Shown: in pieces, positions 1 to 11,709 of the stretch
Layout of the letters: each line of letters opens with the position of its first letter
Numbering within the stretch: the first letter of the stretch is position 1
Assembly: GCF_019649055.1 (NCBI RefSeq)
Contig: NW_026570238.1
Coordinates: 1,240,001 to 1,304,000, forward strand
Length of the DNA: 64,000 nt
Direction: 5' to 3'
Source of the DNA: Paramacrobiotus metropolitanus
Taxonomy: Eukaryota; Tardigrada; Eutardigrada; Parachela; Macrobiotidae
Position numbers and translations under genes: made by a program
Notes under the pieces: generated by a model
The model's database searches: none
What the model was told of the DNA's origin: nothing
Seen by the model: the letters and a program-made list of their open reading frames with translations, nothing else

Positions 1-888
1 TGCAATTAGATGTTCTCGATCAGCTGTAGTTGTTTAATATGTTAACACGTGTTGCTCGACTGGTAGTACATACTGCTTAATTATTGTCGTATTTGTACTT
101 CGCCGGAGGTGAAATCCATTTTTGTCGACATCTGTGCTTTGCTCTCTTTTCGTGTAACAGAATTGCATCTTCTTTATCTCTTTTCGTTTGCGAACGCCAA
201 ACAGCAAAAAGATATTGTACATTATAATTTTAGTAGCACTAGCAATAATTATTAGTAGGTTCATTTATCGGGTTAGCTGTTGTTACTGTTATATGCAAAT
301 TTTGCTGCTTTTGCCGCAGCATACGTCGCAGTATACCGCATACGCATTGTATCAGAAGGATAATTATTATATGCTTTAATATTGAATATGGGCCATGAGC
401 TATCGATCTGCGAAATAGCGATTTTGAAATAAGACTTTCCGAAATTTTCTAAAGTTTCGTCAGCCCTTTGACATTATCTTCTATTTATTCAAAATCTGTC
501 GACGGGAAAAATTGCCTTTGGCAATGAGACTGATGAATTCAAGAGTTGGAGGACGGGAACGAGGAAAAGGAATCACTAAAAAATCTGTGGTTTTTCCAGG
601 TTGCTGATTACGTATCCCAAAACTACAAAGTACTAGTACGTATCTTCGGTGCTTCTCTGAGTTCTCTCAAATTTTAAAAAAGTGTAGTTGTAAGAATACG
701 GAGATCACCGTGCTTGTTTTCCTGCATTGGCCGTATCTCTTGTTGTGCATGCAGTCGCATTCATCACAGTGTCAATAACTGAAGGTGTTGCAGTGTTGTT
801 GTATCACATTATAGAAAGCGCATTCCAGCACTAATTTGAAAGAATCTGGAGATCTGCCGCAGACAACCTGGTTTGCGTTCGCGTAGCC

Positions 889-1149
889 ATGGCTTTTAAT
901 TTTTGTTCTACGCCAGTCATTATGCTCTCATTGATGATACCGGGATTAATCATTCTGCTCCTGGATCATCATAACAGAGTAGAAGAGGAAGCTCTAGCAA
1001 AACAGTTGAAAGCTAACCCTAATCTCTCTCTTGTCGACGCACAAGCCATGCAACCACAAGGTGTGGGTATTATGGATTTGTTCAAGCACCAGCATCATGC
1101 GGAACATGATCACGGAGAGCAGTCTAACCCTAAAGACGAGAAACACTGA
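889..1149 (+). CDS. Small single-pass membrane protein, unknown family
   Basis: An 86-residue open frame starts at an ATG in the context GCCATGG, close to a consensus animal start. Residues about 8-26 form one hydrophobic segment. It is followed by an acidic and Gln/Asn-rich stretch and a His-rich tail (about 65-86, with HQHHAEHDHG), so it looks like a small membrane protein with a polar tail. AATAAA motifs occur just after the stop (about 1155) and near 1548. I do not recognise the family. The His-rich tail could bind metal, but that is only inference. The first several hundred bases hold no other coding signal, so this could also be the last exon of a longer gene entering from the left. Confidence 0.5.
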   Translation: MAFNFCSTPVIMLSLMIPGLIILLLDHHNRVEEEALAKQLKANPNLSLVDAQAMQPQGVGIMDLFKHQHHAEHDHGEQSNPKDEKH

Positions 1150-1893
1150 CGCAAATAAACCCTTCGTTATGGAAACCCTGGAACCCACAGAGTCAGCATG
1201 AAGCACCGAGCACGACAGTAGCGGAATCCATTGGGAAGATTTTTCACCAAGGAGTGAAGTTTATGGTATGATTTACGCGAACTTGGGACACATCCGAATG
1301 ATCCGGCCTACTACTGCGAGTTACTTTGATGTTGCCATTTTCTAGTGCCTTGCCGTATTACGGCAGCTTGTTGTGATAACTGGATAAACTTGAATTACAT
1401 GTAGGATTACTCTGGATTACTAACATCGTTGTATTTAGACTTTTACTTTTTTAAACGTTCCAGACTGCGATGAGCTTCGACAGTTGCGAGATCAGTTATC
1501 TGTCATTATGACATTTAATCTGTTATGGAAGTTTCGTGATTTTGTAAAATAAAATCGTGAATGGCGTCAAGCAACAGGTAACGGGATAAAGAGCGGAAAA
1601 TCCACAGAAACCACCTAACATTTTTTACAGTCAGTACAAGCAAAAATTTTACAAGCTAACCAAAAAATTTTTCAGCAACAAAAACAAAGTTAAGGCTCCT
1701 GAGCATTCGACAATTGCAACAACGTGTTTAAAAGCAATCAAACAAAATTTCTAAAACAGTAAAATCTGGGACGCATTATCGTATCAGACTGCACAATAAA
1801 ATATTGAATAAACTGCTACACAGTAAAAGTAAATGATCTCCAACGTCTGGGTGTCGAAAGGTTGCAAGACTGCTGGAAGAAGATATTCCCAAA
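1150..1893. other. Intergenic, no gene seen
   Basis: Probable 3' untranslated DNA of the small membrane protein (AATAAA near 1548), then AT-rich sequence up to the 3' end of RNF170, which runs the other way. No convincing open frame or repeat. Confidence 0.5.
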
Positions 1894-3176
1894 TTATAAC
1901 TCATCACGGACAACAACATTTCTCCAGATCTGAGCTAGCTGCGTCAGCAGCATAGTTAGCGCGATAAAATCATCAGCAAATCCAAAAATCCCTAGAAACG
2001 ATTCAGGCAACAAGTCGAAAGGCAGAATGAAATAGGCCAGGAAAAGAATAATATAAATAACCATGCGGCTGCGAAAAATCAACCCCAGCCCATTTCCAAA
2101 GGTGAGATTCTGCGTGAAATGCTGCAGAATGCTCGGCAGATCGCGCAGCTTTTCCAGCCACGATCGAGGTTCGCCTGAAAATCGCCGATTGTAGCGGCGA
2201 ATATCTTCCTCGATCTCCGCAGCACGATCACTATCAGGCGGCATGACCACTCCCGGCCGCATATCCCGCATCAAGAGTGTCACTTTCTGACGACACACCG
2301 GGCACTTCACGCCATCGTTTCCCCACGTTCCCTGTCTCCAGTATGTTACAATGCAATTCCCTACAATTTAAAATTTAAATAACTAAAGCTTTCAAATTGA
2401 AGTTCCTGGGTTTTTAATATTATTGCTTAACACAACCTGACAACCACAGCACAGCCAACTTATTTTAGCACAAGATCTTTCTTCATCCAAATTACCAAAA
2501 TGAGTGAAAATATACACCGCTAGCGGGTATTAACAAAAGGCACAATCCTTGCCGCAAAGTTATGCCGACAAACAAACCGTTCGCTACGGCATTACTTACC
2601 ACAAAATACATGTCCGCAGTTGGTCTGAATCGGCATTTCCGCCGGATCCAACAGGCATATGGGACAGTTACTGTCTGCATCATGACGAGGACGCTGTTGA
2701 TTTGCCGCTGGTACGTCACGGATGTGCTGAATGTTGAACCACTGCCGAATCCTATCCACAAGATCCGTATATTCAGGTCGCACCACGTTAGGCACTTGGC
2801 GGAAACTGCGAAAACAATTAACAATAAAGTATAATAATAATAATAATTATAATATCAATCAAGATTGGAGTCCGCATCAATTTAAAAATCAAAACTGGAT
2901 CTACAGTAACACGAGTCACACAAATCACGGAGCACAAAAACACTTGACCGCACAAATATCTGAAAACTACTGTTAAAATCATAAAATGTAATAGGTGCAG
3001 GGTACTCACAAAAAGTACTTGATAATTTGCCACGCGATAACCAAAACAGCGATTAATACAGCAATCGTAATGAAGGCGCGAAAAATCCAAGAGATGAACA
3101 TGCTGAGCAGGGTTCGGGAGTGGATTACTGGTTCTGGTTCAGGAGCCGATCCAAACAACGCGGAAAAAAGGTCCAT
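1894..3176 (-). CDS. RNF170: E3 ubiquitin ligase RNF170, three exons
   Basis: Minus-strand exons 3176-3010, 2805-2600 and 2360-1894 keep phase and give 279 residues (the human protein is 258). Exon 1 encodes an N-terminal hydrophobic segment (about 32-55). Exons 2 and 3 encode a RING finger split by an intron: CPICL, then CGHVFCG, then CPVCR. The C-terminal part is a DUF1232-type region with two hydrophobic segments (about 220-262), including FILPFDLLPES. RNF170 is an ER membrane ligase that ubiquitinates activated IP3 receptors; that role comes from the family. The start chosen is the first ATG of exon 1. The order TM, RING, DUF1232 is specific to this family, so the identification is strong. 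Confidence 0.9.
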
Positions 3177-3970
3177 TTTCAAGAGTTGGAAGAGCTTTCA
3201 AATATTTTTAACCAAAAGAAATCCAAGTTCTGATAAATGCCTTGTGCAACTAAACAGAAATTAAAACAGAAAGCCAGAAGGTCCAGATTCCAGAACTGTA
3301 GTGACTGGACAGAATTTTCCCAAAAATCATGCAGAACATAAAAAGAACAAAACCCACGTACTGTATCGCTCAAAGTGGTTTACCGTGCGCGTATACGTGC
3401 GCTTTTTAGTAAACACAACGACGAAAATCACAACAGTTGAATAGATTGATTTCACGGTGGCGTAGTGCCCGCCCCTGTGACGTAGATGGGTGAAATGTAC
3501 CGCGAATTTACATGCGCCGAAGAGGTTTTACAGCGTTTTATCAGTCAGTCGGCTTGGACGAGTTGGCAGCACCCGAACCGTTCATTAATTAAAGGTTGCT
3601 CTATTTCTGGAGTATTTTTGGTTTTTTAGACGATGTGGCGTTAAGAAGTTATTCCTCTTTTAAGCTCCATTATTTATACGGGCCCACGGGGTGGACGGGT
3701 AATCCGACACCGAAGCTAAATTTGAACAGACCTTCTGCTCAACCTCTCAAATTTAACTGGCTGTTTTCCACCAATTGCAAAGTCCGCGAACGATTTGATT
3801 GGTTCAACTCGTCCAATCAATACTCTAGACGCAGGATGAAATCAATCTATTTGAATGGAATCGTTCATTTGATCGCACTAATTTACGAAGGAAGAATAGT
3901 TTACTTGACTTTGTTCTTGAAAGACTAGTTATTCTCAAAATAGTTATCCTGGATTCTTTGAAAAGCATTT
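3177..3970. other. Divergent intergenic region between RNF170 and CHMP7
   Basis: About 800 bp between two genes transcribed away from each other. It probably holds both promoters. The middle (about 3470-3560) is GC-richer than its flanks. No coding region or repeat is supported, and an open stretch at 3596-3928 resembles no protein I know. Confidence 0.45.
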
Positions 3971-6788
3971 ATGATGAATCAAGCTGTGAAGCAATCTGCC
4001 AGATCCTTATCGAAGATCGAAAGGTGCGCAGTGAACTGTCTAAAAATTAAACGGGAACTCTAGGTTTCGTTTCAACTTTTTAAAGTTTTAAGCATTAAAA
4101 TTCGAGGAGTCGTTTACTTAAACATTTTGAAATTTTTAGAAAAATTGTCAAGGCCTGCAAGTGTGTTATTTGTATACTAAGTATACTTGCAAATGCTTTA
4201 TTAGTTCATACTTTATAGATATAATTTTTCATGTGATCGCGCGGTTATTTACCAGATTGCAGAAATATTGAAATTATTTAACTTGTGAATTAGTAAGGAC
4301 TAATAAATTAACAATAGGATTCGTTACTTTATTTAGGCTTATTGCCATTAAATACTTAATTCTCTTGTTTTACACAGTGCGAATCTTAGCGAAGATGAAT
4401 CGGACATGGAGCTTCCTAAACTCGGGCTGCGGGAGCCAGCGGAAGTGCCATCTAATTATCTGCCCGAAATATGGAAAGATGAAACCCGGATGAATGTGTT
4501 ATTCACAGATTTTCGTCCACGCGAGGTGAATCCTGCAGCATATGACAGTAAAATGAAATTTTGGACGGATGTTGTTAATCGGTGCGTGGAGGCTGAAAAC
4601 TTGATTTCGTTCACCGCCAGCGATGTACGAGAGAAATTGCAGAGGAAGGGACGAAGGCCGCAAGGCATTGCGAAAGTTCTGGAAGAAATGCACAGGTTTG
4701 ATCTTACTATATAATGTTGATGACAAAATTTTTTGAAAGTTTTTGCTGACTTTTCTATGATGTTGCCTTAAAATCATGGATTACAGCGACGTAAGTTATG
4801 GGGCAACTCAGAACTGCTGCAAAAAAACATCTTTAGTGTTTCGCTGAATCAACTTTCTTTATACTTCTATAGCAGTTTTCGTTTGCTACTAGCAGCAGTT
4901 TTAGTTGGGGAAACGTTTACACGAAAATAACGTGAAAATAAATTTTTTGTAAATGTTTAAGCTGTTGGAGACAGATTAGTTTGATAACATTGTTTTAGGG
5001 AGAAGCGCTTTGTCACCCTCGACGAATTCTTTTCCACTGCTCAAGATTCGTGGGTGTCATGGGGGTTCGAAATGGCTAAAAAACCGTTGTGGTGGTCAGC
5101 AGGCATGGTCTTGGGTTACAAGTCGGTGGATGCAGAGCAGGCGCGTTTCGTGGATGTGGAAAAAATAAAGGTAGAATATCTTACCATCGTTTGTCATATA
5201 GGCACTCTTTTGAAGTTAGTGTTCCTCAGTCACGTGTTTCGATATTTGTGATTTCATTTTGATTTGGATATTTGATTTAGATTTTTCTGAGAGGCTTATG
5301 CTTATATTTTTCAGTAATGTTAGTGTCCATAGTTGATTTTTGTTTGCATTAATTTCAAACGTGTCGTAATTACTCGTTTTAAAGCGCTTTCGACTCCTCA
5401 GTGTTTGGAAAGACAGTATTCAGTCCATGCGCGCACCGTAATAGATCTTCGAATACGTTATTGATGCGTGAAAAAAATGAAGTATATTTGGTTACAGAAA
5501 ATACGTCTATTAATTTACAAGAAGTGCCTATAATAAACGGAAGTGGGAGAGGGTGTCTGTAATGGTTTCCATAAAAGTACAAGTACTATACGAGTATTAT
5601 TGGAAATCGGTGTATGGTTTCATTTACAATCAATAGTGATTAGTTATGCCGTATGTGTTGTTTCGATATTTTGTTTCTATAATAGTGTTCATTCTACTCT
5701 GAAGTTTTTAATTTGGTTGATTCCTTCAGGCCATAGCAGCTGAAGTCGTGGATCGGGCAAACTCCGGAATTTTGCCCTCTTCCGCTGTGGATTTACCCAC
5801 ATTCCGAGCGCTATTTGGCGATCTGTTGTCGGAAACTGCAGTGCCCCTTGTGCTGAAACATCTCCAACGTACGAAACAAATTTTAGTGACCGATCTGGAC
5901 CAGCCAGATCACGCAACGATAAAGTTTTTATCTCCCGGTTCTTCTTTGTCACCTCATAACAAGCGCACTGCTCAAGGAATCTCCGAAGCGGATCGGGGCG
6001 TTATCACTCTTCGGAAATCTCTCCAGAAACTTGAATCCAGAGCGGTTACTTTACAAAACAGAATACATGAACTGGATGCGGAAACCAGATCATTTTTGCG
6101 GGATGGGCAGAAAGCAGCGGCACTGAGGGTTCTGAGGAGAAAAAAAAATGCGGACAAAGTGCTTGGTCAAACAGACTTTGCGATTAACAATATCGGCACC
6201 ATATTGTTCCGTCTGGAAAATTCAGAAACCGATGAAAAGGTACGTAGAAAATCACAACCATTGTTGTCGTGTTTTTCTGGTTTCGTATAAACATTTTATA
6301 CATAAAATTCCGTTAGCACAAACATTTCACAGCCGGTATTACTAAATCTATATTAATAATTATAAGCATGTGTCTAGGTGGTCGAGGCTTACAAAGCCGG
6401 CTTGTCCGCCTTGAAAAAAACTCAGCAAGATACAAGCTTGGAGCAAATCGAAGGGATTGTGGATGAAATTCAGGAAGCTCAGGAAATCCAGGAGGAAATT
6501 AACCAGGCTATCTCTTCTCCACTCAGAGCTACACTGGACGCAGAAGACGAAGAACTAGAGAAAGAGCTCAATGACTTACTAAATGATGGAGAGACTGAGA
6601 AGCTTATTGACGAATTGGAAAAATTGAAAGTTCATGGTGCGTTTTCATGTCCTGGTCGCATTGAATTTCTTTTGTTTTTACTTACTTGCTTCCCAACAGG
6701 AGATGAACTCACAAAAAAAGGATTCGTCACTCCGGTTGCGGCTAGAAATAGGCAGTCGGAAACCTATGAGAAGCTTTCCCAGTCCTGA
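3971..6788 (+). CDS. CHMP7: ESCRT-III-like protein CHMP7, six exons
   Basis: Exons 3971-4023, 4378-4695, 4999-5170, 5730-6239, 6378-6636 and 6700-6788 keep phase and give 466 residues (human 453). The N-terminal half matches the CHMP7 winged-helix region (LPEIWKDETRMNVLF; WGFEMAKKPLWW). The C-terminal half is a Snf7-type basic then acidic coiled coil (LRRKKNADKVL; EELEKELNDLLND). CHMP7 recruits ESCRT-III to the inner nuclear membrane when the envelope reseals and also acts in endosomal sorting (family knowledge). The last intron is only 63 nt, a multiple of three, and has no in-frame stop, so retaining it would add 21 residues without a frameshift. The short first exon is inferred from phase and could be untranslated, with ATG at 4406 as the alternative start. 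Confidence 0.88.
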
Positions 6789-8057
6789 CCTCAAGAGAAA
6801 TCCCCGGGTATTATTCACTTTGGGCCAATTGCAGATAGCGTATCTACCTACCTTCGACTTTCCACTTCCTGTGCCTGTATTGTATCTTTTATGATTTTCG
6901 TTTTATTTAGTAGTTCGGCATTGGTTGCAGTGGATGCGTTTAGAGTGTATTGTTGCTTTAAATACCTACCCGAGTAGACGCATGTTGTTTGGCTGTTAAT
7001 GCTGAGCACATATAATTGTGCTTTAATTATTGCGTTGGCCCGTGGCCGTTTGGAATTTTGGCTGCATCTTTAATGAACAGTGTAGATTCTTCGATTACGG
7101 TTATTGCATTATTTCTGTACAGGTAGTTTTAACTAAGAAGCCATGAATTCTAAAATACCAAAATATGCGCGCATTGTGAAACAGTGCACGAATTCGTGCA
7201 AGCCATTTAATTACGGGAAATGGTATTACTGCAGGAATCTGGTTTATACGCTTAATTTTTGCCATAAATACTATGAACAGCGGCGAATAGAATGTACAAT
7301 ATCTCTCAGCACTTCACGAATTTGAAATCAATTATCAAGAGGATTGGGAACTTCGTATAGGTAGAGTCGGTAGACCGGTAAAAATAGCTAATATTTCCTA
7401 ATTCTGCCAAAATTTTTCACGAGAACACCACAAATGCAGGGGAGGTGGAGCTGTCGTACGGGCATCCTGTACTACATAGCTGCTGCAGCTTCATTAGGCC
7501 TTTAATTTTTAAAGCGTTAATTTTCCGGCGCTTTTTTTAAAAAAAACTTTCGAAGTTTTTGTTAGCTTTAAGTGTAGTTCGACATCAGCTCAAATTTAGG
7601 TTATCCTTCAAGGCATTTTCGAATTCAGTGGCAAAACGCTCATAAGATCACTGCAATCCAGCTATCGTTTTATCAGTGGAAATTGTCTTATTATTTTGAG
7701 AGAAGCCGAAGCGTGTGCAGTTTTTTGTTTTGCGTTTGCTGTTTGGACTGGACGAAGTGGATCTTTCGATTTTCTTTGGAATTACGGCATTTAATATTTA
7801 GGTTTTACTGTCTGCGTTTATTTGAATTTATGATCTCGTAATAATATCATTTGCTATCTGGGTTCTTTTGTCCGATCTGTCGGAGCTCGCCAAAACTTCG
7901 GAACCCGTGGAATATTTTTGATTGTCCACTATCATTTCTTCGCGGGCCCGTTTCATTTTGTTAGACAGGCGGCGTTCGGTTTACACGGTAATCCCAACCG
8001 AAGACCTGGCTTTGCATTCTTTCAAAATGGCGATTTCTCCTCTCTAGGGTTGACAGA
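6789..8057. other. Intergenic between CHMP7 and API5
   Basis: CHMP7 3' UTR followed by AT-rich DNA and then the probable API5 promoter and 5' UTR. No open frame here resembles a known protein. Confidence 0.5.
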
Positions 8058-10835
8058 ATGGCTGCACAGAGCGCCGATGCAGTTGGCACGTTGTACGAGT
8101 ACTACATGGCGATTGATGGAGCGGCGGAGGATCAGAAAGCTACGACAGAAGTATTTCTTCGTAGATCGCGAAAAATCTTATCCTTGACTAACGATGAACA
8201 CCATATATTGCAGAATCGCGATAAATATGCGTACATCCTGTCCGCGGTGTACATCAAAGACAATGACGGCGCACGCCAGCTGAGCGCTGATTTTATCGGG
8301 CGTCTTTTCAAGTTCTTCCCAAATGAAACAGAGCGCTCTGTACAGGCTCTGGGCCAACTGTGTTCTGATGCCAATCCAGCGGTAAGAAATGTGGAAAACG
8401 TGTAGTTCAGCCATCCATGTTCGATTCTATGGGTGCATGTGCAGTTGATTGCCTAATAATTCTTAGATAAGAAAAAAAGCGGCGGAAACACTCGTGGAGG
8501 TGTGCAACCACAAAGTGGAGTACGTGAAACGCGTCGCGGATCTGCTCGTGCAGTTATTCAGCATTGCCGATGCCAGCGAGAGCAAAGGGTACCAGCAGTG
8601 TTTGATCAAGTTGCTGCAGATTGAACCGCGTCGTAAGTCAGGATCTGAAACCTGTGAATTTCTTTCAGTAGATGTGACCACTTGAAAACATCGAAACTTC
8701 TGCCTGTGTGCAGAATTAGTTGGCGGGATTAATTGGTTCCAGTTTTCTCAAGTTTTCCTTGGAATTTTTGTGTTTTTATTGTTTTTTACAGATCTTTCAC
8801 CTAGTTATTCGACTTTGAAAATTGTTGTGAATCTATTTTGTAGAAGCATTGGAAGGTATTCTCGATCAAGTTGTTACTGGCGAAGAACAAATTCGGCAAC
8901 CGGCCATTAAATTTCTGCGCAATAAACTCGGCGAAATTCCCTCGTCGGCCAACAATTCGGAATTGGCCAATTTCTTGATTCAAGAGTACAAAAAGGTAGT
9001 GGGGCTGGTTGATCTTGCGTGTGCGGTTACTGATGAAAAATCGTTGTGGACTTTCAGATCATACCGGATGCGACCCTGGATGAGCTGGAACAGCTGATCA
9101 TGTCGCTGTTCAATATGAAAGTATTCCAGACTGTGAACGGGACACAGCTGCTTGTGGGACTGCTCACCGACCTGGCCTCCAATGGACCACCTTTCGGAAT
9201 AAAAACCACCGAACAGAAAGAACGCACGATCACCTGCTGCCGCTTATCGTTGCCTTCCTTCGGCGTGAGTCTTGAGCATCTCCTAAAAGTTTTCAACATT
9301 GTGTGATGTGGACAATTCTGATTTTAGCGCGTCATCAATTCGACTAAGCTAGTGGAATATTTCTGCGAGCAGATCATTCCCTACGTGATCCCAGATGCCT
9401 CCGAGGCGTCGCTTCCTACCCTGCAGGTGTTTGCTGAATTGTGCAGCTCGGTGGGAGAGCTGCAAAACTATAAAGATAATTTGCGCGTTGTCATGTCCAA
9501 ATTGCTGGTAAGTCGGGTGTGTTACGATGCGAAATAGGTCGGTCGGTTTATGAGAAGCGGTAACTGATAAACCCTTTTTATTTAGGAATTTTTGCCACCG
9601 ATTGGGGAGTTAGCTGACCCAGAAACGTTACCGACTTTGGAATTTTCGGCTGTTGAGTGTCTGTTAAGCGCTTTACATGCACTGGGCAAACGCCATCCAC
9701 AGTTTTTTACGGAGCCTGAACAGGCTGATGCATTTAAAGATCTGCAGCAGAGGTAAGACACACCAGAGTTTCAAATCAGCACGATCAGTTATGGGGGAGT
9801 GAAAGAGTTTTTATTTTCTGTATTGTGTCATCGTCCACTTTTTCATAATTCTTCCTAATCTAGATTGCAGTACTTCAACAGCTGTATGCAGTTGCACATG
9901 CAGAAGTTTGCCGGCGCCGCCCAGAAGCTAAATACTGTGGATGCTGAACTGGTGAGCTTCGCAGTCACTTTTTATGAACCCTATTTTTAGAGACAGGTTA
10001 TTGTGTAGAAAAAAGCGGAAACATTGCGCCGGATTACAACCAATATTAAGGCTCTGATTCTTGATCTCTGTCGAAATCCTCCTCATTTCAAGGCTCCGGT
10101 TCATTTCTCCTGGAAAAAAGTATGTGATCCTGAGAAGGCACTGCTTGCTTTTCTGATTCAGATTTTATTGCAGGAGAGCGCAGGCGGGGATAAAGCTCAA
10201 CACGCTCGAATTGAAAGGTAAATAACCGCAGCGCCCGTTCTGCGAATTTTTTATGCATCCTTGATGTATTAAACTTTCTTGTTTCTAACGATTTTAACGT
10301 GGAAACGGTTACTTGTTGCATTTCACATTTGTTTTTAAATTAATATCAATTTGATATTGGATTCGATGAAAAATTGTCACTTCTTTGACAGTAACGTTTG
10401 GATATCAGATTGATAATGTCAAGTGTTATAAGTTATAACAAAGTTTTTTACGAATTTTATTTGTTTGTGCCACAATAGTGTCGTGTCCACGAAGCGGAAG
10501 ACCGATGAATCCAATCCAGTGATACCAGGGAAAATTCGCACAAAATACGCTCCTGGAACTGGGCGTATCACTGCAGTAGCTGGACGAGCCGCTAATAAAA
10601 CTTCAACACTGCGACCTGTAGCATCCGCAGCCGATCAAGCGAGTAAGAGCGCTGCTACGATTTATTTTGCGCAAGCACATTCTCTCGTATTCGATGTAAT
10701 TAATGTGATATCAGTTTGCTAGCATGACCATAATATTTTTTCCTAGAACTGGATGCCCGCGCAAAAAGATTTGGAACGGGTGCCGCAGCTGCTGCAGTGG
10801 AACCTACTCGTACTAAACGGAAGCCAATCGTGTAG
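8058..10835 (+). CDS. API5: Apoptosis inhibitor 5, intact copy, eleven exons
   Basis: Exons 8058-8381, 8467-8632, 8844-8995, 9058-9264, 9328-9507, 9586-9752, 9864-9951, 10009-10119, 10174-10217, 10479-10642 and 10747-10835 give 563 residues in one frame (human API5 is 524). The N-terminus (VGTLYEYYMAI; NRDKYAYILSAVYIKD) and the helical ARM/HEAT-type repeats match the family. A low-complexity basic tail carries two KRK-type clusters that could act as nuclear signals (TKRKTD; TKRKPIV). API5 is a nuclear anti-apoptotic scaffold that opposes E2F1-induced death and binds Acinus (family knowledge). Introns are 50-260 nt. A polyadenylation signal lies at about 11136. Parts of this gene recur, decayed, at 14856-16990 and 19588-20195. 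Confidence 0.92.
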
Positions 10836-11709
10836 CCGAAAACTGCAGAAAGCTTTTTATTAGCAGCGACAGTGATCGTTCGAGCGTTTTGCGGGATCTG
10901 CAGTGTTATCACTACAAGGGTCTTTTGTTAACAAGATTTCGCGTTGATGTGTATTATTGTTATCAATATCTTGATTTACTGGTCAACATTTTGTTGCTGT
11001 TGTTTATGTGTCCAAGTACTAATTGACCTTGTTTTAAATCCCATGTTAATAGGTCGTAAATTTCAAGCAAAATTTGAGGCGCACGCAATGCATTTGTGCG
11101 GATTGTAGGCCAATGTTATTGTCACTATTGTATACAATAAAATTATATGGGTAGATGAGTAAATAACTGTTTATTCACAACTTACTTTCACTACTTACTA
11201 GAAAAGTTTACGTACTCGTACTGACACTGTCGACAGGGCAATAACTTGTAGAAAAATATCGTAAATTACTGTGCATTGTAGGTATATAATTTACTACAAG
11301 TAAGTACGTGTATAAATATAGTGTAAGTGTGCGTTAGGTAATTTTTTGTCATAGCATGAATGAAGGCGCATATTGTGTGTGATTCATTTGTGCTATGTTT
11401 TTGTTTATTGGCAATAATTTAAGCGTAATTGCTTACCTACAGCATTTTCGATGATGAGTAAGTAAATTCTCTTTAAAGGATACCACTAATAACAAAATTA
11501 CTAACAAATACAGTAGATTACTGTTTAACAAAAACAGCCGTAAGTTCCAGTTCAACAGTGCTTATGGTTTGTTCAAATGCGTACTACAGTTAAAGTACAA
11601 AGTGTTAACGAATTACGAGTAGCAAACAGTAATTCATACTATAACGGGGTAACTGCAATAACTCGACTAACATAAACTGCAATACCCATTTTGCAACTTC
11701 CGTACAGCT
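10836..11709. other. API5 3' region, first member of a duplicated pair
   Basis: Non-coding DNA with a polyadenylation signal for API5 at about 11136-11141. The stretch recurs with small indels at about 16985-17808, so it lies inside the segmental duplication. It contains many GTACT/TAAGTA-like short motifs but no coding frame. Confidence 0.6.

Noticed and set aside
3596-3928. 110-codon plus-strand open frame upstream of CHMP7
   Set aside because: No resemblance to any family, no splice partner, and it lies in a divergent promoter region.
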